Below, piece after piece: positions 51,248 through 59,868 of a stretch of DNA of 64,000 nt; position 1 is the first letter of the stretch; the number at the start of each line of letters is the position of its first letter. Source of the stretch: Candidatus Fredericiella danica (GTDB lineage: Bacteria; Chloroflexota; Anaerolineae; Caldilineales; Caldilineaceae). The translations under genes and the position numbers were made by a program. Below the pieces are notes generated by a model. The model was not told the DNA's origin. It ran no database searches and saw nothing but the letters and a program-made list of their open reading frames with translations. Where the stretch lies: positions 1 through 64,000 of the forward strand of contig JADJPH010000102.1 of assembly GCA_016713335.1 (NCBI GenBank). Reading direction: 5' to 3'.

Positions 51248-52512
51248 AACTTTACCTCGACCGTCAGTCGTGTTCCCTCACCCGGTTTACTCTCATGGGT
51301 CAACCGGCCACCGAGGCGCGCCGTGCGCTCAGCAATGCTCCGCAAGCCGCCAGTACCTCGACCTTCTGTACGAACCGCCAGCAGGTCGAACCCGACTCCG
51401 TCGTCGACTACCGCAAGGCGAACCATCGATGTTGTGAAGCGTAGAGAAACGATCACATGCTGAGCCACCGCGTGTTTGCGCACATTGTTGAGGGCCTCCT
51501 GGGCGATCCAGTATAGATCTTCTTCGATTGCGATAGGCAACCGGCGCTCGCCCTCGACACGAAACTGCGTTTGTAGCCCAGCGCGGTCCTCGACTGAAGC
51601 GAGGCGCGTCTGCAATGCGGCCACAAGCCCTTCCGCTTCCAGCACAGGGGGGTGCAACTGAAAAATGAGCAGCCGCATGTCGCGCATCCCCTCCTGGGCA
51701 GTCTCTTGTAGTTCTGCCAGGTAGCCGGTCGTGACTTCTTTCTTGCCTGCCGCAAGCGCCAGGGCGGCCGCGTTGGCATAAAGGTTCACGCTATAGAGTG
51801 ACTGGGTCACCGAATCATGCAATTCCCGGGCCAGACGCTGCCGTTCCTCAAGCACTGCCAATTGCTCGGCTTGCTGCTGCAGGCGGGCGTGCTCGATTGC
51901 CATAGCCGCCTGGTTGGCAAAAACGGACATGACGCGAACATCCTCTTCGGTAAAGCCACCGGCTTTATTGACAACATCCAGCACGCCAATGATCCCGCCA
52001 TTGACATGTAGGGGCAACGCAAGTAGCGCAGTGAGTTCGGAGGGCCACTGATAAACCTGCGCTTGCTCGACGGGAGGTAAGTCGTTCAGACGCACGGCCT
52101 CACCCTTGCGCACGACCTGCCCTGCCAGTGAGCCTGCCACGGGGATGCGCTCTACGGTTGTCAACGGCTTTCCCAATCGGTGCTTGACCTCCAGCCAGGC
52201 CTGATCGGTTAGCAGTAAGACGGCACTGCCCGTCGCCCCGATCAAGCTCTGAGCTTCAGCGCACACGATATCAAGTATCTGGTCCAGAACAGTTTTTTGG
52301 AGCAGGCTCACCAGAACGCGGTTGAAGCTCTCACTTTCGACCAACCGCCGCTGTAGTTCGCCTTGAAGCTCGGCGTTCCTTAGCGCCAGCGCCGTGGAAG
52401 CGCGCTCGCGTTCACTAATTTCTGTCTCAAGGGTATCGATCACCTGCTGTAGATGCTGGATATCAACTGGTTCGGTCACTTTGTATGGCATCATGCTCTT
52501 GCCCGCGCGCAC
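51244..52512 (-). CDS. GAF-domain HisKA_3 histidine kinase
   Basis: The 422-residue product has an N-terminal coiled coil (VIDTLETEISERERAS), a GAF domain (about residues 70-215, with GSAVLLLTDQAWLEV, GSLAGQVVRKGEAVRL, ALPLHVNGGIIGVLDV) and the NarX/DegS-type dimerisation H box RLARELHDSVTQSLYS near residue 235. The ATPase domain has EALNNVRKHA (N box) and VVDDGVGFD (G box), then GGLRSIAERTARLGG. No membrane helix is present, so it senses a cytosolic signal through GAF. An in-frame ATG a few codons in (MMPYKVTEPVD) is an alternative start. It is coupled to the NarL regulator. Confidence 0.95.
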   Translation of the reverse strand: MRAGKSMMPYKVTEPVDIQHLQQVIDTLETEISERERASTALALRNAELQGELQRRLVESESFNRVLVSLLQKTVLDQILDIVCAEAQSLIGATGSAVLLLTDQAWLEVKHRLGKPLTTVERIPVAGSLAGQVVRKGEAVRLNDLPPVEQAQVYQWPSELTALLALPLHVNGGIIGVLDVVNKAGGFTEEDVRVMSVFANQAAMAIEHARLQQQAEQLAVLEERQRLARELHDSVTQSLYSVNLYANAAALALAAGKKEVTTGYLAELQETAQEGMRDMRLLIFQLHPPVLEAEGLVAALQTRLASVEDRAGLQTQFRVEGERRLPIAIEEDLYWIAQEALNNVRKHAVAQHVIVSLRFTTSMVRLAVVDDGVGFDLLAVRTEGRGTGGLRSIAERTARLGGRLTHESKPGEGTRLTVEVKL

Positions 52513-52845
52513 TTAACTCATACGCAGCGCAACCTTCGGTCCGCCTGTGGGTCACGGCGCCATCCGGCGATGGTATTCATCCGGGTCGCTTCTTCCAATT
52601 CCATGCGCGTCTTACTCAGCATACTCGATCCCATTGAGTTTCCGGTAAGAGATTCACGCCAGGAATCTGGCTGAATCCAACCCTCGCCACTGACTCGCGT
52701 TGAAATACACCCATCCGCACGCCAGATAGGCGCCAACAATCGCTTTGCGATATGATGTAGTACTTGGTGTGGCCACTGCGGGCTGGTGGCGCCCATGACG
52801 GATCATCCGGCCGTATTGCGAACGGCCCAATTTTTTGGAGGCCTA
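52513..52845. other. Divergent intergenic region
   Basis: About 330 bp between the GAF kinase (minus) and the thioesterase (plus). TATGAT near 52751 is a possible -10 for the thioesterase operon, but no good -35 is at the right distance. No gene or repeat was seen. Confidence 0.4.
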
Positions 52846-53343
52846 GTGACGACGCCAAACAGCGCACCCATTCTGTCGCCGCGCTCACCCGACGAATCAG
52901 CGCTCACGATGACCCAGTTCATGCAGCCTGAACACTCCAATAGCCTCGGCAACGTCCACGGTGGTGTCATCCTCAAACTCTGCGACGAATGCGGCGGCAT
53001 TATCGCCAGCCGCCACTCCCGGCGTCCGGCCGTGACGGTCACCGTGGACAGCGTCAATTTCATCAAACCGGTGCTCCTTGGACGGCTGCTCCTGGTGCAT
53101 GGTCGCATCAGTTGGACCGGACGCACCAGCATCGAAGTCGAACTACGGGTCGAAGCCGAATATCTACTGACTGGCGAACGCACCCTCACGAACAATGCCT
53201 ACTTCGTCTATGTCGCCCTTGACGAGCAGCGCAAACCGGTCCAGGTGCCCCCTCTCCTGCTTGCGACCGAAGCAGACAAACGGCGCTTCGACGAGGGTGC
53301 GTTGCGCCAGCAGCGACGCCTGGCGGAAGCAGGGCGTCGCTAG
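52846..53343 (+). CDS. Hotdog-fold acyl-CoA thioesterase
   Basis: GTG 52846 has GGAGG just upstream; a more upstream ATG at 52786 is in frame but has no site. The product has the acyl-CoA thioesterase pattern: MTQFMQPEHSNSLGNVHG then GGVILKLCDECGG (active-site Asp/Glu helix), TVTVDSVNFIKPVLLG, RTSIEVELRVEAEYLL and LTNNAYFVYVALDEQ. This is the YciA/BACH type, releasing free CoA from acyl-CoA in the cytosol. It starts a three-gene run with a membrane protein (8 nt after) and a TIM-barrel isomerase. Confidence 0.93.
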   Translation: MTTPNSAPILSPRSPDESALTMTQFMQPEHSNSLGNVHGGVILKLCDECGGIIASRHSRRPAVTVTVDSVNFIKPVLLGRLLLVHGRISWTGRTSIEVELRVEAEYLLTGERTLTNNAYFVYVALDEQRKPVQVPPLLLATEADKRRFDEGALRQQRRLAEAGRR

Positions 53344-53351
53344 ACAATCCT

Positions 53352-54035
53352 ATGGGAACGAACGCATTGCACTCAACACGCTCGGGTTGGCGGTCACGTG
53401 ATATCACCCTGCGCTGGCTGCTGCCAATGGCCGGTCTGGTGAGCCTGATCGGCTACTGGGGATCCTGGGTGGCCCACCCGGTCGCCGGGCTGGCAATTCT
53501 TGGGCTTGACCTGGGCGAATACGTGAAGTTTCTCCCCTCGATCCGCAGCGGTCAAATTCAACTCTGGCGCGAAGGTTTTTATCTGCCACTCGTTGCGGTG
53601 AGCCTCGCCTTCAGCCTCTTCGCGTATCGCCCTGAACTACGCTACCCGCGCTGGCTGCGTCTTCTCTTCTTGGCCGTTGCCATTGTTGCCGCGCTCAACC
53701 TGCTGCCGCCGGCCTGGACACCGGCCCGAATGATGACCGATGAATTCCAGCAGCAGGCCCTTGCCATTCTCCTCTGCTTGACGGCGGTCGCCTTCAGCCC
53801 AGTCCTCGCGTTGTGGAAAGCTGTGGTTACCGGCGCCTTGATTGCGCTCTTGAGCCTGGTCGCTGTCATTGTGCCTGTCTGGCAATTTTTTCGCGTCCTG
53901 CCCGGTATCTCCATCCTCTACAACCACGCGCTCAGCTGGGGCTGGGGGGTGGGCGTGATGGGGATGGGCCTGCTCGCCCTGACGGCGGGCGGTGTGCTAC
54001 TTACCATTTCGCGCTCGCCAACCCGCGGCGCCTGA
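53352..54035 (+). CDS. Membrane protein of unknown function
   Basis: A 227-residue product has five to six hydrophobic segments: RWLLPMAGLVSLIGYWGS, FYLPLVAVSLAFSLFAY, LRLLFLAVAIVAALNLL, ALAILLCLTAVAFSPVLA, VVTGALIALLSLVAVIV and WGVGVMGMGLLALTAGG. No catalytic motif or known family was recognised. It starts 8 nt after the thioesterase stop and precedes the TIM-barrel gene by 43 nt, so it is probably part of one operon. The frame is intact. Confidence 0.8.
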   Translation: MGTNALHSTRSGWRSRDITLRWLLPMAGLVSLIGYWGSWVAHPVAGLAILGLDLGEYVKFLPSIRSGQIQLWREGFYLPLVAVSLAFSLFAYRPELRYPRWLRLLFLAVAIVAALNLLPPAWTPARMMTDEFQQQALAILLCLTAVAFSPVLALWKAVVTGALIALLSLVAVIVPVWQFFRVLPGISILYNHALSWGWGVGVMGMGLLALTAGGVLLTISRSPTRGA

Positions 54036-54078
54036 GATTCCAGATGCCCCATCCGCTTGTGATAAAAGGAGTCGTAAG

Positions 54079-54854
54079 ATGAAGCTTGGCGCAATGAACA
54101 ACCCGCGTGCAGAGGTACTCAAGGGAGATCGACCGCATTGCCGCGCTCGGTCTGGATTTCATCGACCTGACCATTGAGGCGCCAGGAGCAACCCCCTGAA
54201 GGGACTGATTGGAAAGCGGTGCGCGCCGCCATTGAGCACAGCGGGCTTGGCGTTGTCGCCCACGCCGCACCCTATCTCCCCATTCACAACCCTTCGCCAA
54301 TTGTACGCCAGGCGGCCCTAGACGAACTGCGCCGTTGCCTCGATGTCGCCCAGATCATTGGCGCCCCGTTTTGCACCACCCATTTCCTGGGCTGGCCTTC
54401 CTTCTTGTCGGAAGACGGCGGCTACGAATACTACCGGCAAGGGTATGAGATTCTCCTGAAACACGGACGCGAACGTAACGTTCTCGTCACCCTGGAGAAC
54501 GGTCCGGATAATAAGCACCAGCTCAAATATTTCCGCGAGATCTTCTTCCGGCTGCCAGAACTGCGCCTTACTTTCGACATCGGGCATGGCAACGTGAACA
54601 CGGCGCGCTCCATGACTCGTGACTACCTCTTTGCCTTGAACGACCGGTTGGCCCACATTCATATGAGCGACAACAACGGCAAGGGCGACGATCACCTGCC
54701 GTTCGGCGCGCCGATTCGCGGCGCGATCAATCTCCGCCACGAGCTGCAGGTGCTGCGCGACTTTCGTTATGATGGCACGATCACGTTGGAGATTTTCGGC
54801 GACCCCCGCTGGCTCACAGCCAGCGCCCAGATCGTCCGCGAACTTTGGGGATAA
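54079..54854 (+). CDS. Xylose isomerase-like TIM barrel protein, frameshifts at 5' end
   Basis: ATG 54079 has AAGGAG 7 nt upstream and starts MKLGAMNNPRAEVL. One-base shifts near 54120 and 54195 interrupt the first 40 codons (EIDRIAALGLDFIDLTIEA is read between them, here split as EIDRIAALGL and DFIDLTIEAPG). From 54200 the frame is open. The barrel carries HAAPYLPIHNPSP, GAPFCTTHFLGWPS, VLVTLENGPDN (metal Glu), LTFDIGHGNVN (Asp, His), LAHIHMSDNNG (His) and ITLEIFGDPRW (Glu). These are the metal ligands of AP-endonuclease-2-type sugar-phosphate isomerases/epimerases. The substrate is unknown. Confidence 0.85.
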
Positions 54855-54863
54855 CACAACGAA

Positions 54864-55088
54864 TCTCCCGCCAAGACGCCAAGACGCAAAGAAAAACCAA
54901 GAACGGTATCGCCCTCTGCGTCCCTGCGGGAGATTCTTCTTCGTCTTTCTCCCCTTGGCGGCTTAGCGGCTTGGCGGGAGTCCCTTCCCCGTCTTTTACC
55001 TGGCGGCTTGGCGGGAGTCCCTTCCCCGTCTCTTCCTGGCGGCTTGGGCTGGGGGGAGTCCCTCCGTCTTTCCTGGCGGCTTGGCGGG
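54864..55088. repeat. CGCCAAG-core repeat cluster, inverted and tandem
   Basis: One copy in forward sense (CTCCCGCCAAGACGCCAAG, from 54867) is followed by four in reverse (units such as CTTGGCGGGAGTCCCTT near 54973, 55003 and 55078, with variants). Together they can fold into long stems. They lie between convergent genes (TIM barrel and LCP protein). Confidence 0.8.
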
Positions 55089-55094
55089 AGTCCC

Positions 55095-56543
55095 TTATCC
55101 CCCCGCTGCACTCGCCGGGTCGATGAGGCTCACCGGCGCCGGGGTGGGCGTTGGGAAGAAACCCGTTGACGCCTGCGGGCCAGGCGTCGGTGTCGGCAGT
55201 GCAACCGTTTCCGCTGGCGTGGCAGTGGCATCGGGTGCGACTGGTGCCGCGGCTGGCTGGGCATTCGGGTCAGTGGCAGGTGCACCTGCTTGGGTCGCAT
55301 CCAGGTCGATCGTGGATAGATCCGGCGCCCCCTCCGTGTTAAAGGTAATCCCAGCGGGCAACGCCGGGCATTTGTTCGTATCCTGCCGATTCGCATCGAC
55401 CATCGCCGGGGCCGACCAGACGCTGTCCACGACACTGCGCACGCGCGCCGGATCGGCGATGCGCAGCACTTGTGCCCCTTCCGGCGTGACGTAGTTCTGC
55501 AAGTCGTATAACGAGAGCCCCCCGGCGCGCACATTGGCGGCATCCAGATTGATCCCCCACTGCAGCAAATTCAGCATATCGAAAACGCTGAGATCCGTGG
55601 TGAAAGAACTCTGAAACGCACCGTAAAGCTCAGGGAACTTGGCAAATAGATTCGTCTTCTGCACCTGGTCGCGCAACGCCCACAGGAACTGCCGCTGGCG
55701 CCGGTTGCGCCCGACATCACTCTCGCGGTAGCGCAGCCGGACAAACCAGTACGAGGTGTCGCCGTCCATCCAGACGTCGCCCGCCGGCAACGCAAAATAG
55801 TCCCAGGCATTTGTCGTTAGATTAAAGATCGGTTCATACCACGGGCAGTCCAGATGGACCGTCACCCCACCGACCGCGTTGACTACATCGACAAACCCGT
55901 CCATGCGCACGCGCACCCAGTGATCGGTCGCCACGCCCAGCGTGTTTTCCAGTACCTGCGACACCAGCTTCGGGCCGCCGCCACCAGGGTTCGCCTTCTC
56001 CCCAATAAAATCAACCTGGTTGATGCGCCCCCAACCATAGCCAGGGATCTCAACCCAAGTGTCACGCGGAATGCTAAACACCGCCATCCGGTTGTTTGCT
56101 CGATCCAGGCCGACCAAAATCACCACGTCGGTGCGCCACGACGACCACCCCGGGCGATGGTCCGTCCCCAACACAAGGTAGTTTTCCGTCTGGCTCCATT
56201 CAAACGAGGGACCCACGGGTGCGGGCAGCGGGGTAGGCGACTCAGGCAACGGCCCCGCCAACAACATGGCGTCGGGCAACCCATTGCCGGATGCGTTCTG
56301 TGTCACCAAAACCGCCGCGGTTGAGAAAGGCCGGATCGGCGCCTTTGGCAGCGTACTTTCGGCGCTGACAGGGCCGGGAAGAGGAGAGTTCAGTTTGCTG
56401 ATTTCGAGGGGGGGTTTGGGTTGTGCTTCTTGCGCTGCCTGTTTTACACCTGCTTCGCCCGCAAACATGCCGGCGCCACAGGACGTAAGCAGCAGTGAGG
56501 CAACCAGCAAAAGGCTGGTTCCCTTCCACCAACGACCATGCAT
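55095..56543 (-). CDS. LytR-CpsA-Psr (LCP) family lipoprotein 1
   Basis: A lipoprotein signal (LLLVASLLLTSCGAG) is followed by a 100-residue Pro-rich linker. The LCP domain (about residues 118-380) has ENYLVLGTDHRPGW, SSWRTDVVILVGLDR (conserved Arg and Asp), MAVFSIPRDTWVEIPG, GRINQVDFIG and RLRYRESDVGRNRRQRQ. These match the pyrophosphate/polyprenyl-binding residues. LCP enzymes move glycopolymers from polyprenyl carriers to the wall or to proteins. The C-terminus is a Thr/Pro/Ala tail. Most LCP proteins have an uncleaved N-terminal helix; a lipobox anchor is less usual. A second LCP gene lies 225 bp upstream. Confidence 0.93.
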   Translation of the reverse strand: MHGRWWKGTSLLLVASLLLTSCGAGMFAGEAGVKQAAQEAQPKPPLEISKLNSPLPGPVSAESTLPKAPIRPFSTAAVLVTQNASGNGLPDAMLLAGPLPESPTPLPAPVGPSFEWSQTENYLVLGTDHRPGWSSWRTDVVILVGLDRANNRMAVFSIPRDTWVEIPGYGWGRINQVDFIGEKANPGGGGPKLVSQVLENTLGVATDHWVRVRMDGFVDVVNAVGGVTVHLDCPWYEPIFNLTTNAWDYFALPAGDVWMDGDTSYWFVRLRYRESDVGRNRRQRQFLWALRDQVQKTNLFAKFPELYGAFQSSFTTDLSVFDMLNLLQWGINLDAANVRAGGLSLYDLQNYVTPEGAQVLRIADPARVRSVVDSVWSAPAMVDANRQDTNKCPALPAGITFNTEGAPDLSTIDLDATQAGAPATDPNAQPAAAPVAPDATATPAETVALPTPTPGPQASTGFFPTPTPAPVSLIDPASAAGG

Positions 56544-56703
56544 ATGTGGATAACTCCTGGCGCCGGGTTGAGCGTAAGAATAATGATTGGCAACCCGTTG
56601 CGCTGTATAAACGCACGACTACCGGCGGGTGCACAGCTACAAAGCAACCGCTGCCCGCATAAAATGCAAGTGTACCCGAAAGCGACGCCATCGCCAAGAA
56701 TGA

Positions 56704-56735
56704 AAACGCACCTGTGGTGCGGCACAGGTGCGTTT
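56704..56735 (-). terminator. Hairpin terminator between the two LCP genes
   Basis: AAACGCACCTGTG and CACAGGTGCGTTT pair around GTGCGG, 34 nt past the LCP protein 2 stop. On the minus strand the arm ends in TTTTC. Confidence 0.85.
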
Positions 56736-56768
56736 CATTTCCGGACGTTTAACCGATCCGTGATGATG

Positions 56769-57875
56769 TCACGGGCACTTTTCATCCTTGGTATTCGTCT
56801 CAAGCAGCGGCGGGGTGCTGAACACTTCCTGCGCAGCCTTGGCAATGTTGGGCCAGTTCGGATACCAGACCCACATCTGACCGGCATACCCTTCCTTAAT
56901 CATGGTCGGATCGTTGACCACAAAGCCGTGCACCTTCTCGCTATCCAACTTGAGCGCAAAGCGCACCAGCCCGATCGCATCCATCAACCCAAGGTCGGTC
57001 TGCACGTTGTCATTCAAGGCAGCGTACATCGCCGGCACGCGCGGTAGCAAGTTCTCATTGAGGATTTGAGTGCGCACTGCCCAGGCCAGGCGCTGCTGGC
57101 GGCGCTCACGTTCGAGGTCGCCCCCAACCAGACGGCTGCGCACGTAGCTGAGCGCCTCGCCGCCGTTAAGCCGGTGGATGCCGGGGTCGAGCGCCAACGG
57201 CAGACCACCCTGATCGTACCCCTGGGGATCATAAAGACCGCAGTCAACCTCGATTTCAACGCCGCCCAGGGCGTCGACCAACTTCTTGAACGCTTCAAAA
57301 TCAAAGCGGATATAGTGGTCGATACGCACACCGATCTTGTCTTCGAGCACCGCGGCGAGCAACTTGGGACCGCCACCGTCGGGTTCGTCCTGCTCGCCCA
57401 CATAGTCGATCACGTTGATCTTGTTGCCCCGATGACCCGGGATTGTATCCACGTACAGGTCACGCGGCAGCGACACCACCCCCACCTGCTTGGACGCATT
57501 GTCAATGGCCAGGATCATCATGACATCGGTGCGCCAGTTCGGCGTGTTGGGGCGGCGATCGCTGCCCAGCAACAAGAGATTGGTAGTGCGTTCCAGGTCG
57601 GATGGCGGCGCGACTTCTGCTTCGGCGTCTGTCGAGGAATCCGCGGCGGGTGGCGCCGGTTGTGCGGTTTGGGGTTCGGATTGCACCGGAGCTACCACAG
57701 CCCCGGCCTGCGCTGGCGCCGCGGCGGCAACTACTTTCTCGACTGCAGGCTGAGCAACAGCCTCAGGGGTGGCCGCTTGGGCGCTGCCGCCACATCCGGT
57801 CAGCGTTAGCGCAACAATCATGAGAAGAACGAACAGCACGGCCCATGGCGAGCGAGCGTGTGTCGGCGTTGTCAT
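56769..57875 (-). CDS. LytR-CpsA-Psr (LCP) family lipoprotein 2
   Basis: The 368-residue product has a lipoprotein signal (VLLMIVALTLTGCGGS), an Ala/Pro linker of about 60 residues and the LCP domain: TNLLLLGSDRRPNTPN, WRTDVMMILAIDN, VGVVSLPRDLYVDTIPG, NKINVIDYVGEQ and YVRSRLVGGDLERERRQQ. It lacks the Thr-Pro tail of LCP protein 1 and ends LLETNTKDEKCP. The two paralogues share the domain but differ in linker and tail, so they may act on different glycans or acceptors. The glycan set at 41-44 kb gives a possible source of substrate. Confidence 0.93.
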   Translation of the reverse strand: MTTPTHARSPWAVLFVLLMIVALTLTGCGGSAQAATPEAVAQPAVEKVVAAAAPAQAGAVVAPVQSEPQTAQPAPPAADSSTDAEAEVAPPSDLERTTNLLLLGSDRRPNTPNWRTDVMMILAIDNASKQVGVVSLPRDLYVDTIPGHRGNKINVIDYVGEQDEPDGGGPKLLAAVLEDKIGVRIDHYIRFDFEAFKKLVDALGGVEIEVDCGLYDPQGYDQGGLPLALDPGIHRLNGGEALSYVRSRLVGGDLERERRQQRLAWAVRTQILNENLLPRVPAMYAALNDNVQTDLGLMDAIGLVRFALKLDSEKVHGFVVNDPTMIKEGYAGQMWVWYPNWPNIAKAAQEVFSTPPLLETNTKDEKCP

Positions 57876-58018
57876 AGGTCTTCCACCTTCGATGATAACG
57901 ACGGATCAACATGGCAGGCCCTCCACATGATTCCATCAGTAGAATCAGCACCGCCGCCCTCACTGCTTGCCGCAGGTGGCCGGCGCCCATCCTATGGTCT
58001 GACTTGCGTCAGTGTACT

Positions 58019-58582
58019 TCACTGCCGCTGCGCTTGCAAAGCGGCAAATAGCCGGGCCGACGCCTGATAATGCCAGCGCGGCCCTTCCCAAAACTCACCC
58101 AAATTGCGGTGTCCGGCCACTTCATACCGCAGCGCCTGATGCACCATTTCCAGCTTGTCTGCATCATGCACGAGCCGCGCTTCGGGCGTGGACGATTCGT
58201 CGTATTCGCCCCACAGCGACTGGATGGTAGCAGACTCAGCCAGGTCGCCCACTACCGCGGCGAGTGCGGTCGCCTCGGCAGTGTGCTTCACTTGTGCGCC
58301 GATCAACTGGGCGCTGCGTTTGGGCAGGTCGGTCAGGATGCTCTCGGCCACGTCATGCAGCAATGCAATCAAAGCCACGCGTCCCAGGTCCAGCGGTCCT
58401 GCAAGTCCTTCCCGTGCCCACGCTTGATTTACCTCACCTGCCAAAGCCACCGCCAGCAGCGCCGTCGCCGTCGTGTGGTCCGCCACCGATTCACAAGGGC
58501 GGACTCCCTGCAACAGCCATCCCGTTCGGGGAAGCAGTTTGAGGAAGTTATTGCGATCAAGATACTCAATTAGCGGTGTCAT
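58019..58582 (-). CDS. HD-domain 5'-deoxynucleotidase-like protein (YfbR/HDDC2 type)
   Basis: The 187-residue product reads LKLLPRTGWLLQGVRP, ESVADHTTATALLAVAL (first His), ALIALLHDVAESILTDLP (HD pair), LWGEYDESSTPEARLVHD and DADKLEMVHQALRYE. These motifs and the length match the HD family that dephosphorylates deoxynucleoside 5'-monophosphates. It is cytosolic and metal dependent. The gene starts 21 nt after cinA-like stop on the same strand. A housekeeping or nucleotide-pool role is likely. Confidence 0.9.
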   Translation of the reverse strand: MTPLIEYLDRNNFLKLLPRTGWLLQGVRPCESVADHTTATALLAVALAGEVNQAWAREGLAGPLDLGRVALIALLHDVAESILTDLPKRSAQLIGAQVKHTAEATALAAVVGDLAESATIQSLWGEYDESSTPEARLVHDADKLEMVHQALRYEVAGHRNLGEFWEGPRWHYQASARLFAALQAQRQ

Positions 58583-58603
58583 GTCTATAGGAAAAACACG
58601 AAA

Positions 58604-59851
58604 TCACGCAAGAAACTCGGCGATGGCGCGTAGCCCCTCGTTGCCAATCCGCACCATCGTATAGTCATCGCGCCCCCCAAAGGTGATCAACCGGGTGGTC
58701 ACGCCGCCCACCGAGGCCAGGGCCAGCCAGGTTTCCCCGTGGTTGGGGCCGAACACACCCTCATCCACACCCTCGGTTCCGACCAGCGCCAGCCCGATTG
58801 TTGCCCCATTTTCGTGCAACACCGCCTGGGCAAGCGTCTTGGCAACCGCTTCTCTGCGCTGACTATCCGAAATTGGCTCCAAAAGCAGGGTTTCGAGTCC
58901 TTCCGGCAGGCTTTGCCCCTCTTCCCCATAGGAAACCGCCACCGGACTAAAACCTTCCTCGGCGCTCGCCAGACGCCGCGCCAGCGCCCCGCGCGTATTG
59001 GTCTCCACCAGTGCAACCGTCACCCCGGCGCTTTCCAGCCGCCGCGCCAATACCGCCTCGTAACTTTCCCCCGGCGTGGTCGAATAGATAAACTGGCCGA
59101 TGCGCTCACGCACCTCCAACTCAATGGCGTCCAACATCGCCTCGGCTTCGGCTTCCGTGGCCGCGCGGGCGGCAATGCGGACGTCACACTGCCCGGTGTG
59201 CGCCGCGAGACCGACCGTGGGATTACTCATCCGCATGTAAGCATCCAGCCGGTGATCGATCGTGCTTTCCCCGATCCCGAAGGTGCGCAAGATGCGCCGC
59301 CGGATGATGCCCACTTCCCCTGCGCGCCGGCGCAGGTACGGCAAAACGGTCAACTCCATCAGGTGCTTCATTTCTCGCGGCACCCCGGGCAGCGCAATCA
59401 CCGCGCAGCGCGCCGTCTCAACGATAAAGCCGGGCGCCGTGCCGACGGGGTTCTCAATCAGAATCGCCCCCTCGGGGATATAGGCCTGTTGGCGATTGTT
59501 GTCGGTCATGACTACGCCAAAGCGGTTGAAGCGCTCCTGCAGCGTGGCCAGCGCCCCAGCATGCAACACCAGGGGATGCCCCGTCGCATTGGCAATCGCA
59601 TCGCGGGTGATATCGTCGACCGTGGGACCTAGCCCACCTGTGACGATGATCACATCGCTCCGCGTCATGCCAACTTCAATCACCCCGCGCAATCGCGGCT
59701 CGTTGTCGCCGACGGTCGTCTTGTAATACAAGTTGACGCCCACCTCGCGCAGTTGCTGTGCGATCCAGGCGGCGTTCGTATCGACAACGTCGCCCAATAA
59801 GATTTCAGTGCCGCTCGTCACGATCTCCGCGACCAGTCCCGATGCTGCCAT
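58604..59851 (-). CDS. cinA: CinA-family protein with degenerate deamidase motif
   Basis: The 415-residue product has the MoaB/MogA-like COG1058 domain with TSGTEILLGDVVDTNAAW, TTVGDNEPRL, IIVTGGLGPTVDDITRD and ALPGVPREMKHLME. This half is an ADP-ribose pyrophosphatase in characterised CinA proteins. The C-terminal half (residue 255 on) is the PncC-like NMN deamidase region, but the usual ESCTGG catalytic motif reads ETNTRG (VALVETNTRGALARRLA). The serine that should attack NMN is Thr and one glycine is Arg, so deamidase activity is doubtful. It starts 17 nt after the CpXC gene. Confidence 0.9.
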   Translation of the reverse strand: MAASGLVAEIVTSGTEILLGDVVDTNAAWIAQQLREVGVNLYYKTTVGDNEPRLRGVIEVGMTRSDVIIVTGGLGPTVDDITRDAIANATGHPLVLHAGALATLQERFNRFGVVMTDNNRQQAYIPEGAILIENPVGTAPGFIVETARCAVIALPGVPREMKHLMELTVLPYLRRRAGEVGIIRRRILRTFGIGESTIDHRLDAYMRMSNPTVGLAAHTGQCDVRIAARAATEAEAEAMLDAIELEVRERIGQFIYSTTPGESYEAVLARRLESAGVTVALVETNTRGALARRLASAEEGFSPVAVSYGEEGQSLPEGLETLLLEPISDSQRREAVAKTLAQAVLHENGATIGLALVGTEGVDEGVFGPNHGETWLALASVGGVTTRLITFGGRDDYTMVRIGNEGLRAIAEFLA

Positions 59852-59868
59852 GGTTTGTCTACACTTAC

